This document shows positions 56,229 to 63,660 of a stretch of 64,000 nt of DNA, piece by piece. A model generated the notes under the pieces. That model saw only the letters and a list, made by a program, of their open reading frames with translations, was not told the origin of the DNA and searched no databases. Location: the NCBI RefSeq assembly GCF_000364165.2, contig NZ_CP097810.1, positions 1,800,130 through 1,864,129 on the forward strand, in the 5' to 3' direction. The DNA is from Clostridium sp. MD294. GTDB lineage: Bacteria; Bacillota; Clostridia; Lachnospirales; Anaerotignaceae. Every line of letters begins with the position of its first letter. The stretch's first letter is position 1. A program made the translations under genes and the position numbers.

Positions 56229-57391
56229 ACCATATTACATTGATGACAGCAGGGCCAACACAAGTGAGAGAGAATGTACGTTTGGCTAGAAGTACTGTCA
56301 CAACAAATCCAGATGAAGATATTTCATTTTGCGAATATTATAAACAAATTTGTGATAAATTAGCAGATTTTTTTCATACAAAAAACACTTTTTATATATT
56401 AAGTGGAGAAGGTATACTTGGATTAGAAGCAGCCTGTGCTTCATTGACAGAAGTAGGGGACAGAGTGCTTGTAATAGATAATGGTATATTTGGAAAGGGA
56501 TTTGCAGATTTTGTGAAAATATATGGAGGAGAAGCTGTACTTTATACTGTAGATGATAAACAACCAGTAAATGTGGAGTGTTTAAAAGAATATTTAAAAA
56601 AAGATAGTAATTTTAAATATGCAACAGTAGTACATTGTGATACACCAAGTGGTATGCTCAATGATGTAGAAGAAATTTGTCCTGTATTAAAACAGTATGG
56701 TATATTAACTGTAGTAGATAGTGTTTCAGCGTCTTTTGGTGTACACTTAGATGTAGGAAAAGCACAGATAGATATACTTTGTGGTGGTTCTCAAAAAGCA
56801 CTTTCTGCACCAATTGGGCTTACATTTTTGGGGGTCAGCGATGAAGCGATAGAAGTAATGAAAAATAGAAAAACACCAATTACATCTTTTTATGCTAATA
56901 TATTGTCTTATGTGGGATATTATGAAAAAAAATGGTTTCCTTATACTATGCCTATTAGTGATATATATGGATTTGGTACAGCACTAGAAAATATTTTAAA
57001 AGATAAAGAAATATTTCAAAGACATAAAACAATAGCACAAGCTACAAGAAAGGCAGTGGAAGCAGCAGGATTAAAACAATATATTAAAAGTGGATATTCT
57101 GATACTGTAACAGCAATTGTATTACCAGAAGGTATTTCAGCTAGAGTACTTTTGGATATTATGAGGTATCGTTTTCATATTATGATTTCGGGGTGTTTTG
57201 GAGAACTTGCAGGAAAAGTTATTCGTATTGGACATATGGGAGAAAATGCAAATGTTGCTGATGTAGCACAAACATTAGCGGCGTTAGAAGATGTATTGAT
57301 AGATATGGGAGTTACATTAAAATGTAATATGAGAGAGGTGTTTTTAGAAGAAACAAAGTCAAAAGTAGAAATTAGATTTGTAAAAGAGTAA
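56225..57391 (+). CDS. Class V aminotransferase, pyridoxamine-pyruvate aminotransferase-like
   Basis: A 388-residue PLP enzyme overlapping the transporter by ATGA. LSGEGILGLEAACASL, FGKGFADFVKIYGG, VHCDTPSGMLND, TVVDSVSASFG (Asp contacting PLP), CGGSQKALSAPIGLT (Lys in SQK is the PLP lysine), FPYTMPISDIYG and RIGHMG all resemble pyridoxamine-pyruvate or serine-glyoxylate enzymes. Together with the S component this suggests vitamin B6 or amine salvage. Substrate not proven. Confidence 0.8.
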   Translation: MNHITLMTAGPTQVRENVRLARSTVTTNPDEDISFCEYYKQICDKLADFFHTKNTFYILSGEGILGLEAACASLTEVGDRVLVIDNGIFGKGFADFVKIYGGEAVLYTVDDKQPVNVECLKEYLKKDSNFKYATVVHCDTPSGMLNDVEEICPVLKQYGILTVVDSVSASFGVHLDVGKAQIDILCGGSQKALSAPIGLTFLGVSDEAIEVMKNRKTPITSFYANILSYVGYYEKKWFPYTMPISDIYGFGTALENILKDKEIFQRHKTIAQATRKAVEAAGLKQYIKSGYSDTVTAIVLPEGISARVLLDIMRYRFHIMISGCFGELAGKVIRIGHMGENANVADVAQTLAALEDVLIDMGVTLKCNMREVFLEETKSKVEIRFVKE

Positions 57392-57436
57392 TATTATTTC
57401 AAAAGAGTATACTTTTTGAAATAGAAAATATATCAT

Positions 57437-57480
57437 AAAACAACATCGTTTTTATAAGAAACAGTGTTGTTTTATTTTTG
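57437..57480 (+). terminator. Terminator after the aminotransferase gene
   Basis: AAAACAACA/TGTTGTTTT stem, T5 tail. Confidence 0.75.
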
Positions 57481-57483
57481 CGT

Positions 57484-57519
57484 AAAAAAAAGGCAAGTTA
57501 GCAAGGCTTGCCTTTTTTA
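57484..57519. terminator. Bidirectional terminator
   Basis: AAGGCAAG/CTTGCCTT stem with A-runs before and T-runs after; it serves the minus-strand gene 57554-58108. Confidence 0.85.
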
Positions 57520-57553
57520 GATATATATATGTTAATAAGGAGAACGAATAAAA

Positions 57554-58108
57554 TTAAGCGACAGCATCAAAAAATTTTCCTTTTTGTTGCTGTGGGTCTG
57601 TAATAGTGTCGTATTCTTGTTTTCCTCTTGTTACGGTACGTGTTTCACCGCCAGAAATGTATATTCTATGACATTCTGGACAAATATCTGTTTTGTATAT
57701 AACAGACTGAGAAACCACTTCTCTGTCTTCTCTTTTAGCATTTGCCTGTTCATGAAAAACGTGTTCCATTTCGTGATTACGAACAGCTGCTGCTGCTCTA
57801 TCGGGTGATATTTTGGTAGGTGTTTTAAATGAAACACTAGGGTCATTAGAACCATCTTGATATTTGCGATTTTTGCAAGTCTGACACTCCTCGTTAGAAA
57901 TATCTTTTTCGTCTTTTTTTGGGGAAGTGTTAGAAAGTTCTAATGTATCAAAAGGAGTTTGATATTGTGCAACAGGCGAAGCATTATCGGTATTGCCTTG
58001 TTGATATTGCATAGTATCCTTTTGAGCAGATTGTGAAAAATTTTCAACAGGGTGAAATTGTGTTGAAACAGAATAAGCTGGTGACATATCTAATAAAGAA
58101 ATATTCAT
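57554..58108 (-). CDS. Putative zinc-binding HExxH protein (SprA-like)
   Basis: A 184-residue protein. Disordered Gln/Ser/Pro-rich N-terminal ~95 residues, then RAAAAVRNHEMEHVFHEQANA with HEMEH at 112-116 and two Cys pairs (C75-x2-C78; C143-P-E-C146, in DICPECHRIYISGG). It resembles the SprA-related family of small putative metallopeptidases. It lies near flagellar genes. Activity unknown. Confidence 0.65.
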   Translation of the reverse strand: MNISLLDMSPAYSVSTQFHPVENFSQSAQKDTMQYQQGNTDNASPVAQYQTPFDTLELSNTSPKKDEKDISNEECQTCKNRKYQDGSNDPSVSFKTPTKISPDRAAAAVRNHEMEHVFHEQANAKREDREVVSQSVIYKTDICPECHRIYISGGETRTVTRGKQEYDTITDPQQQKGKFFDAVA

Positions 58109-58189
58109 AAAATCCCCTCCTTTAGCCGAAAAATAATTTATATTATTATAACAAAATAAAAATCATTTGTCGAGGGCAATATAGAAAAA

Positions 58190-58459
58190 TTATTTTAACT
58201 TTTTATGTAGAGCAATGGCATCTGAAAAACCATTTCTGTAAAAAAGTTCTGCTATAGTATGTAGTATAGTATTTTGAATATCATCATATTCAAAAAAAGG
58301 CGTTCCAAATTTTGTAAGTTGAGCAGTAAGCTCTTTTTTTTGTGCAAGTAGTGCAGCAAAATGCTCATCATTTTTAGCATAATATTGTAGTAAATCAGAA
58401 ATGTAGTTTTCCAAAAAAGCGTTTAAATTCTGTTCCATCAGTTGTCGTTTTTTATCCAT
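58190..58459 (-). CDS. Small helical protein of unknown function
   Basis: Eighty-nine residues, mainly helical (LENYISDLLQYYAKNDEHFAALLAQKKELTAQL), ending LHKKLK; GAGAGGAGCATATT precedes the start. Between the HExxH protein and the XRE gene. No family recognised with confidence. Confidence 0.6.
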   Translation of the reverse strand: MDKKRQLMEQNLNAFLENYISDLLQYYAKNDEHFAALLAQKKELTAQLTKFGTPFFEYDDIQNTILHTIAELFYRNGFSDAIALHKKLK

Positions 58460-58599
58460 AAAAATATGCTCCTCTCTCTAAAAACAAAACAAAATATAAC
58501 TTTTAGACAGAACAGATAAAAAAATAAGATAAAAAATATGGAAGCAGTGCAGAAAAGGCAATAATAAAATAATTTGCCTTTCTGACTAAAAGTCTAGCG

Positions 58600-58625
58600 A
58601 AAAAAAGGAATGTAAAAAACATTCC
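58600..58625 (-). terminator. Terminator of the XRE gene
   Basis: GGAATGT/ACATTCC stem; on the minus strand followed by seven T (plus-strand A 58600-58606). Confidence 0.85.
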
Positions 58626-58634
58626 TAGGGGTTC

Positions 58635-58973
58635 TTATTTTTTTTGACGGTCTAAAAAAGTGACAATGGTTTTGACTGTTTGTAAAATCATGTCTTTTTC
58701 TTCCGCCGTTCTATTTTTGGTTAATTCGTTCCAAATATTACTTTGCTCCTCGTCGCGATCCAAATCGCCACTATCTTGTAAAAGAGAAGTGACAGAAACA
58801 TGAAGTACGTCGGCAATAGCAAGGAGGGTTTCCACAGTAGCGTTGCGGCTGCCACGTTCTATTAGACTGACATAAGATACAGAAATATCGAGCAATTCCG
58901 CAAGCTGCTCCTGTGTTAAATTTTGACTAAGTCTAGCTTTTTTTATTCTACTGCCCATTTCTTTGCAATCCAT
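58635..58973 (-). CDS. XRE-family regulator, candidate regulator of csrA and flagellin
   Basis: A 112-residue protein with an HTH_3 domain (IKKARLSQNLTQEQLAELLDISVSYVSLIERGSRNATVETLLAIADVLHVSV) and a charged C-terminal tail. Start at 58973 with GGGGTGAT upstream. Three related palindromes (58995, 59094, 59381) precede this gene, csrA and flagellin, suggesting it controls all three, with its own promoter included. Confidence 0.87.
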   Translation of the reverse strand: MDCKEMGSRIKKARLSQNLTQEQLAELLDISVSYVSLIERGSRNATVETLLAIADVLHVSVTSLLQDSGDLDRDEEQSNIWNELTKNRTAEEKDMILQTVKTIVTFLDRQKK

Positions 58974-58994
58974 AATATCACCCCACAACATAAC

Positions 58995-59007
58995 TTTACT
59001 TTGTAAA
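58995..59007. promoter_or_regulatory. Palindrome TTTAC-TTT-GTAAA at the XRE gene
   Basis: Thirteen-base palindrome 22 bases upstream of the XRE start on the minus strand. Half sites match those at 59094 and 59381. Confidence 0.6.
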
Positions 59008-59063
59008 AGAAAAAAGGGTAACAGACCGAAAGTAAAATTTTTTGACTTTTCGTAAAAAAATAC

Positions 59064-59092
59064 TTGACAAATTTTACAAATGGTATTACTAT
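59064..59092 (+). promoter_or_regulatory. Promoter of csrA
   Basis: TTGACA (59064-59069), 17-base spacer, TACTAT (59087-59092). Confidence 0.7.
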
Positions 59093-59093
59093 A

Positions 59094-59108
59094 TTTACAC
59101 AGAGTAAA
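59094..59108. promoter_or_regulatory. Palindrome TTTAC-ACAGA-GTAAA at csrA
   Basis: Fifteen-base palindrome directly after the csrA -10, at the expected transcript start, where a repressor would block initiation. Same half sites as 58995 and 59381. Confidence 0.65.
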
Positions 59109-59135
59109 ATTAAATTGACAAGGAGGTTGTTTAAA

Positions 59136-59333
59136 ATGCTATCACTTGGAAGGAATCCCGGAGAATATATCGTCATAAATGGCAACATTATTGTGGAAGT
59201 GGTGTCAATAGATGGTTCTCTTCGTTTAGCGATTGAAGCACCAAAAGAAATCAAAATTGAACGAGGAGAAAACTACGAAAAGCACCATGCCGTACCAGAT
59301 TGTATTGTACGCACGAGAGCATTAGGACGATAA
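59136..59333 (+). CDS. csrA: CsrA-family carbon storage/flagellin translation regulator
   Basis: A 65-residue protein (MLSLGRNPGEYIVINGNIIVEVVSIDGSLRLAIEAPKEIKIERGEN) with the CsrA five-strand pattern. It differs from consensus (LSRKxGExIxIG), but the order and the key RLxIxAPxxIxIxRxE region are retained. In Firmicutes CsrA represses flagellin translation and is antagonised by FliW; the flagellin gene is next. AAGGAGG precedes ATG 59136. Confidence 0.88.
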   Translation: MLSLGRNPGEYIVINGNIIVEVVSIDGSLRLAIEAPKEIKIERGENYEKHHAVPDCIVRTRALGR

Positions 59334-59380
59334 AAGGCATACTCTTTGTAAAACAATGAGTGTGTCAGACTGCATATGAT

Positions 59381-59395
59381 TTTACTCAGAGTAAA
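59381..59395. promoter_or_regulatory. Palindrome TTTAC-TCAGA-GTAAA upstream of flagellin
   Basis: Fifteen-base palindrome nearly identical to the one at csrA (TTTACwCAGAGTAAAA), ~60 bases before the flagellin start. Confidence 0.65.
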
Positions 59396-59412
59396 AAATA
59401 ATATCAAAGGTG

Positions 59413-59449
59413 GGGGAGAAAGGATACTCCCCGTCAAAATTCAAGGAGG
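59413..59449 (+). promoter_or_regulatory. CsrA-binding-type flagellin leader
   Basis: Hairpin GGGGAG (59413-59418)/CTCCCC (59427-59432) presents AAGGAT in its loop, the GGA-in-loop pattern of CsrA sites. A second GGA lies in the ribosome site AAGGAGG (59443-59449). Two such sites repress hag translation in Bacillus subtilis. Confidence 0.7.
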
Positions 59450-59457
59450 TAGTATTT

Positions 59458-61110
59458 ATGATAGTACAACATAATATTCCAGCTTTAAACTCTTATAACA
59501 GATTAGGAACAAACAACAAAAACGTAGCAGCAAACTTGAAAAAATTGTCATCTGGTTACAAAATCAATAGTGCAGCTGACAATGCAGCAGGTTTAGCAAT
59601 CTCTGAAAAAATGAGAGCTCAAATCACAGGTTTGGAAGCTTGCCAACAGAATGCTAAAGATGGTATTTCATTGGTTCAAACAGCTGAAGGTGCTTTGACA
59701 GAAGTTCACTCTATGTTAAACAGAATGGTAGAACTTTCTACATTGGCATCAAACGGAACATACTCCGACAGCAACAGAGAAAAATATCAGAATGAAATTC
59801 AAGAACTGCAAGATGAAATTGATAGAATTGCAGACTCTACAAATTTCAATGGTATTGACTTGTTAAATGGTAATTTGAGTGGTGGTGGCTCAACAGGTGG
59901 TAATTTAGTAGGTGGCGTAATTGGTACATTTACTCCTCCAAAGATGACTACAGCAGCAGCTGACCTTAGCGGTACTAATTTGAAATTTGAAAAAGAAACA
60001 ATTGTTGTAGATGATACACAAGTAACAATTGACTGGAGTCAATTAAGTTCTGATGACAAAGCAAAACTAAATAGAGATTGGACAGATACTACAGTAGCAG
60101 GTAGTAAAACTGCAAATGAAGAAGCAGCAAAAATATTACAGGATACTATTAACAAAGCATTAGCAGATGCAGGTTCTACATCTAGTGTTACTGTAAGTGG
60201 AAAAAATGGTTCATTTTCAATAGAAACTAATACCAAAGATGGTACAGGTAGTTTGCTTCTCATGGGTAATGGTACAGCTAATTCAGAAACAACAGCAAAT
60301 GGTGCATCAGGTGGTATTTTTACAAAAATGTTTGGAGCAACAGCAGATACTGCAGTAGAGGCAACAAGTAAAGTAAATGGTGCTAGTGGAGCAAATGGAA
60401 AATTCTATATGAATATCAACGGTACTGACTATGAAGTTGATATGTCAGGTGCTGGTTTAGCAGATGGTGCTACAGGTAGTGCAGTTGCAACTGCATTGCA
60501 AAATGCTATACAAGCTACAATTGGTAATTATAATACAGCAGTAGGTACTGATGACCAATTAACAGCGGCAGATATTACTGTAAACTTTACAGATGATGGT
60601 AGATTAGAAATTATAAATGGTACTGATGCAACAATTGGTTTTTCTGATAAAACACCAAGTGACCATTTTGCTGAAGCATTAGGTATTTCTTCTCAAGGTA
60701 AAGCACTTGGTGGAGGATTAAGCCTTCAAATTGGTGATACAGCAGATGAATACAACAGAGTAAGTGTAAGTATTCAAGACTGCCATGCAAGTGCATTAGG
60801 CGTAGGTAATATTAATGTATCTACAGAATCAAGTGCAGCAGCTGGTATTACAAAAATTAAAGATGCTATTGATACTGTTTCTAAAGTAAGAGCAAAACTT
60901 GGTGCTACTCAAAACAGATTAGACCATACATTGAATAACTTGGAAACAACAACAGAGAACTTGACAGATGCAGAAAGCCGTATCAGAGATACAGACATGG
61001 CAAAAGAAATGATGCAATATACAAAGAACAATATTCTTGTTCAATCTTCTCAAGCTATGTTGGCTCAAGCAAATCAGTTACCTCAGGGTGTTCTTCAGTT
61101 ATTACAATAA
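59458..61110 (+). CDS. Flagellin
   Basis: A 550-residue flagellin. N-terminal D0/D1 (MIVQHNIPALNSYNRLGTNNKNVAANLKKLSSGYKINSAADNAAGLAISEKMRAQI) and C-terminal helix pair (ATQNRLDHTLNNLETTTENLTDAESRIRDTDMAKEMMQYTKNNILVQSSQAMLAQANQLPQGVLQLL) are complete; ~140-465 is a Gly/Thr/Ala-rich variable region. Start at 59458 has AAGGAGG 8 bases upstream. Exported by the flagellar type III system. Followed by a flagellin methylase gene. Confidence 0.95.
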   Translation: MIVQHNIPALNSYNRLGTNNKNVAANLKKLSSGYKINSAADNAAGLAISEKMRAQITGLEACQQNAKDGISLVQTAEGALTEVHSMLNRMVELSTLASNGTYSDSNREKYQNEIQELQDEIDRIADSTNFNGIDLLNGNLSGGGSTGGNLVGGVIGTFTPPKMTTAAADLSGTNLKFEKETIVVDDTQVTIDWSQLSSDDKAKLNRDWTDTTVAGSKTANEEAAKILQDTINKALADAGSTSSVTVSGKNGSFSIETNTKDGTGSLLLMGNGTANSETTANGASGGIFTKMFGATADTAVEATSKVNGASGANGKFYMNINGTDYEVDMSGAGLADGATGSAVATALQNAIQATIGNYNTAVGTDDQLTAADITVNFTDDGRLEIINGTDATIGFSDKTPSDHFAEALGISSQGKALGGGLSLQIGDTADEYNRVSVSIQDCHASALGVGNINVSTESSAAAGITKIKDAIDTVSKVRAKLGATQNRLDHTLNNLETTTENLTDAESRIRDTDMAKEMMQYTKNNILVQSSQAMLAQANQLPQGVLQLLQ

Positions 61111-61129
61111 TATATCAAAACTATATAGG

Positions 61130-61156
61130 GGCTGGCAAATTGCCAGCCTTTTTTAT
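61130..61156 (+). terminator. Flagellin terminator
   Basis: GGCTGGCA/TGCCAGCC stem, T6. Confidence 0.9.
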
Positions 61157-61167
61157 TTCATAAAAAA

Positions 61168-61193
61168 GGGAGTGAGGGAAATCCCTCACTCCC
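61168..61193. other. Strong hairpin between flagellin and methylase
   Basis: GGGAGTGAGGG-N4-CCCTCACTCCC, an 11-base perfect stem with an A6 run before it and no T-run after, so it acts as a terminator for minus-strand transcripts or as an mRNA stabiliser. Confidence 0.7.
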
Positions 61194-61235
61194 TTCTATA
61201 AAATGTTGCTAAAACAATAAGGAAGGTGAAATAAT

Positions 61236-62486
61236 ATGAAGCATATTGTATTACAGCCAAGTTTTTATAATAAATTTGAATGTATAGGAAGTGACTGTAA
61301 ATATAACTGCTGTAGAGAGTGGAGTATTGGTATTACAAAAAAAGAATTAAAAGATATGAAAAAAAATATCAAAACAGAAGAATTTAGAAAAATATTTGAA
61401 GATGCTTTTGAAAAATATCAGTTTGATATATTCAATTATAAAATTAAATTAGATGAAAATAATAGATGTAAATTTTTAGATGAGTATGGATTATGTAAAA
61501 TCTATAAAGAAATGGGTTCTGAAAATATGAGTTTAACTTGTAAAATATTTCCAAGACAGCCTACATATTTTATAGGAAAATATGAATGTTTTTTAGATAT
61601 AGCTTGTGAAGAAGTAGTTAGGCTATTATTAAAAGAAAAAGAAGGCATAAAATTAGATATAATAGAAAGAGAAATAACTGATGCTGAAAAAAGAGGTGCC
61701 GCAAGAATAGATAGTGTAAAAGCAAACAAAAATTCGCTATATCATTATTATACAGAATTTAAAATATTATTACTAGGTGTACTTCAAAATAGAGAGTATA
61801 ATTTTGGAGAAAGAATGATAGTATTAGGAATGGCAATAAAAAAAATAGAAGATATGAGAAAAACAAAACTAGAAAGTAAAGAAACAATACCTAGTTATAT
61901 ACAGCAGTTTGTGGCTGATTTTAATGATAGTAAAAATAAAGATATTTATAGTAAATTGTTTGAAAAGGTAGATAAAAGTGGTAAAAAAAGGCTTTTTAAT
62001 TCTATTGTATATCATTATAATGGCACAAAAGCAAAAGAGGATTTAAAAATACAAGAAAAGATAAATAATAGAGTAGGTATCAAAATAAATTTAAAAATTG
62101 GAGAAGAAAAAATTCAAACTTTAAACATAGAATATGACATTGAAAAATATCAACAAGCTATAAAGGACTTTGAAGAATTTATAAAAGGTAAGGAGTATTG
62201 GATAGAAAATGTGATAATAGAAGGGTTTTTATCTCATCGCTTTCCTTTCTTCATAAACGGTGGCTTATGGAGAAATTATTGTGCTATGGCAACGATATAT
62301 AGTCTATTTTTATTTATGTGGACGTGTTGCTTAGAAAAAGATAGTACAGAAGAGGATTTTATATATTATACTTCTGAATTTTCAAAATCACTATTTAATA
62401 ATCCAACTCATACGACAAAATTAGAAGAACGCTTAAATCAAACAGAAAGTGAAACATTGGGACATATGGCAGCACTCGTATTATAA
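61236..62486 (+). CDS. fliB: Flagellin lysine-N-methylase (FliB)
   Basis: A 416-residue protein beginning with the FliB pattern F.CIGSDCKYNCCREWSIGI (Cys16, 21, 25, 26) and more cysteines at 78, 87, 102 (LTCKIFPRQP), 118 and 124, which likely bind a metal centre. It transfers methyl groups to flagellin lysines. Position right behind flagellin supports the call. GGAAGGTGAA precedes the start. Confidence 0.85.
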   Translation: MKHIVLQPSFYNKFECIGSDCKYNCCREWSIGITKKELKDMKKNIKTEEFRKIFEDAFEKYQFDIFNYKIKLDENNRCKFLDEYGLCKIYKEMGSENMSLTCKIFPRQPTYFIGKYECFLDIACEEVVRLLLKEKEGIKLDIIEREITDAEKRGAARIDSVKANKNSLYHYYTEFKILLLGVLQNREYNFGERMIVLGMAIKKIEDMRKTKLESKETIPSYIQQFVADFNDSKNKDIYSKLFEKVDKSGKKRLFNSIVYHYNGTKAKEDLKIQEKINNRVGIKINLKIGEEKIQTLNIEYDIEKYQQAIKDFEEFIKGKEYWIENVIIEGFLSHRFPFFINGGLWRNYCAMATIYSLFLFMWTCCLEKDSTEEDFIYYTSEFSKSLFNNPTHTTKLEERLNQTESETLGHMAALVL

Positions 62487-62568
62487 AAAAATTTTTTACA
62501 TTTATGCACATTTTTTTGGTACTAGCATAGTATGTACTATAAATCAAATTTGAAAGGGGAACAAAAAA

Positions 62569-62829
62569 ATGTGTGGATGTAATGGATGTAATAACTGTGG
62601 TTGTGGAGGTTGCGGCTGTGGTTGCTGCGATTGTGGAGGTTGCTGTGGTAGTGCTTATTTAGATGCTTGGTATGATTATTGGAATAGCCAAAGCTGTGGC
62701 AATAACAGTAACAACAATGGCTGCGGTTGTGGTCACAACGGTAACAATAATGGTTGTGGCTATAACAGTAACAGTAACAGCAATAACAACGGTGGCTGCG
62801 GCTGCAACAATGGTTGCGGTTGTAACTAA
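62569..62829 (+). CDS. Cys/Gly/Asn-rich small protein
   Basis: Eighty-six residues with 20 cysteines, in CGC/CGG repeats, flanking a short aromatic centre (AYLDAWYDYWNSQSC), and SNNN/NNGCG repeats behind. GAAAGGGGAAC precedes the ATG; it ends at a strong terminator. No signal peptide. Looks like a metal-binding, spore-coat-like or structural peptide. Family not recognised. Confidence 0.7.
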   Translation: MCGCNGCNNCGCGGCGCGCCDCGGCCGSAYLDAWYDYWNSQSCGNNSNNNGCGCGHNGNNNGCGYNSNSNSNNNGGCGCNNGCGCN

Positions 62830-62839
62830 ACACAAAAAA

Positions 62840-62868
62840 AGAGGGCAGTCGAAAGACTGCCTTTTTTA
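62840..62868. terminator. Bidirectional terminator
   Basis: GGCAGTC-GAAA-GACTGCC stem with A7 before and T6 after; it terminates both the Cys-rich gene and the Crp/Fnr gene. Confidence 0.9.
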
Positions 62869-63549
62869 CATAGAATGTTCATTGATATTTTTGAGTATTT
62901 TAAAATTTTTTTTGTTTGCCTCAATGAGTCCTATATGACATAATTTACTGATTTCAACAGACAAACCACTTCTATCTACCTCAAGATAGTCAGCAAGCTC
63001 TTGCCTATTGTATGGAATTTCAAAACTATTACTATTGTGTTTTTTAGCTTGAAGTAATAAATATGCTATCAATTTTTCTTTTGTAGAACGCTTAGAAGTG
63101 ATTTCAATTTTTTGATGAAACATGATGTTTTTCATTGCAACAATTTTCATAATGTTATATATGATATGACGGTGAAATATACAAGCATTGCTACAAGAGT
63201 GTAATATACGTAAACAGTCTATAAAAAGAATTTCTGTGACAGTAGATGCAACAACATCTACAGGTATTGATATTATGCCAGCACAAGCAAAAGACTCTCC
63301 AAACAATTCAGAAGGCTTTACATCTGTTACAATATTTCTATTTCCAAAATAATCTATTTGTATAATTTGCACAGCACCAGAAAGAACAATTCCGATATAT
63401 TTTGCAGCTTCTCCCTCTGCTATGATGGTTTCTTTTTTTTGAAAGGAAACTACTTTTGCATCAAGACAATGAAGCATCGTTGTGATGTCGTTTTCTGTAA
63501 TATTGTAAAATAATGGACATTTTTTTAGTACTTCAATATAATTTTTCAT
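62866..63549 (-). CDS. Crp/Fnr-family regulator (HcpR-like position)
   Basis: A 227-residue protein with cNMP-binding beta barrel (~15-120: FQKKETIIAEGEAAKYIGIVLSGAVQII) and Crp HTH (~165-210: IPYNRQELADYLEVDRSGLSVEISKLCHIG). ATG 63549 with AAAGGA upstream. Divergent from a ferredoxin gene with a palindrome between them; such pairs in Clostridia usually adjoin hcp and respond to nitrosative stress. Confidence 0.88.
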   Translation of the reverse strand: MKNYIEVLKKCPLFYNITENDITTMLHCLDAKVVSFQKKETIIAEGEAAKYIGIVLSGAVQIIQIDYFGNRNIVTDVKPSELFGESFACAGIISIPVDVVASTVTEILFIDCLRILHSCSNACIFHRHIIYNIMKIVAMKNIMFHQKIEITSKRSTKEKLIAYLLLQAKKHNSNSFEIPYNRQELADYLEVDRSGLSVEISKLCHIGLIEANKKNFKILKNINEHSM

Positions 63550-63562
63550 AAAATTTTTCCTT

Positions 63563-63578
63563 TGTTGAAATTTCAACA
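63563..63578. promoter_or_regulatory. Operator palindrome TGTTGAAATTTCAACA
   Basis: Perfect 16-base palindrome 14 bases upstream of the Crp/Fnr start, containing TTGA-N4-TCAA half sites typical of Fnr/HcpR regulators. Likely autoregulatory and shared with the ferredoxin gene. Confidence 0.75.
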
Positions 63579-63660
63579 TACTTTTTGATTGTATTATACT
63601 AGAATACTATCAAAAGGTCAATCAAATGAAATATAAAAAAAGAAAAGGTAGTGAAATAAT

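Noticed and set aside
59339..59400. Sigma-D (sigma-28) promoter for flagellin
   Set aside because: TAAA at 59349 and CTGCATAT downstream are too far from TAAA-N15-GCCGATAT to claim; real promoter unresolved.
62537..62833. Minus-strand ORF opposite the Cys-rich gene
   Set aside because: It is the complement of the Cys/Gly repeats (His/Cys/Tyr shadow); the plus-strand gene has the ribosome site and terminator.
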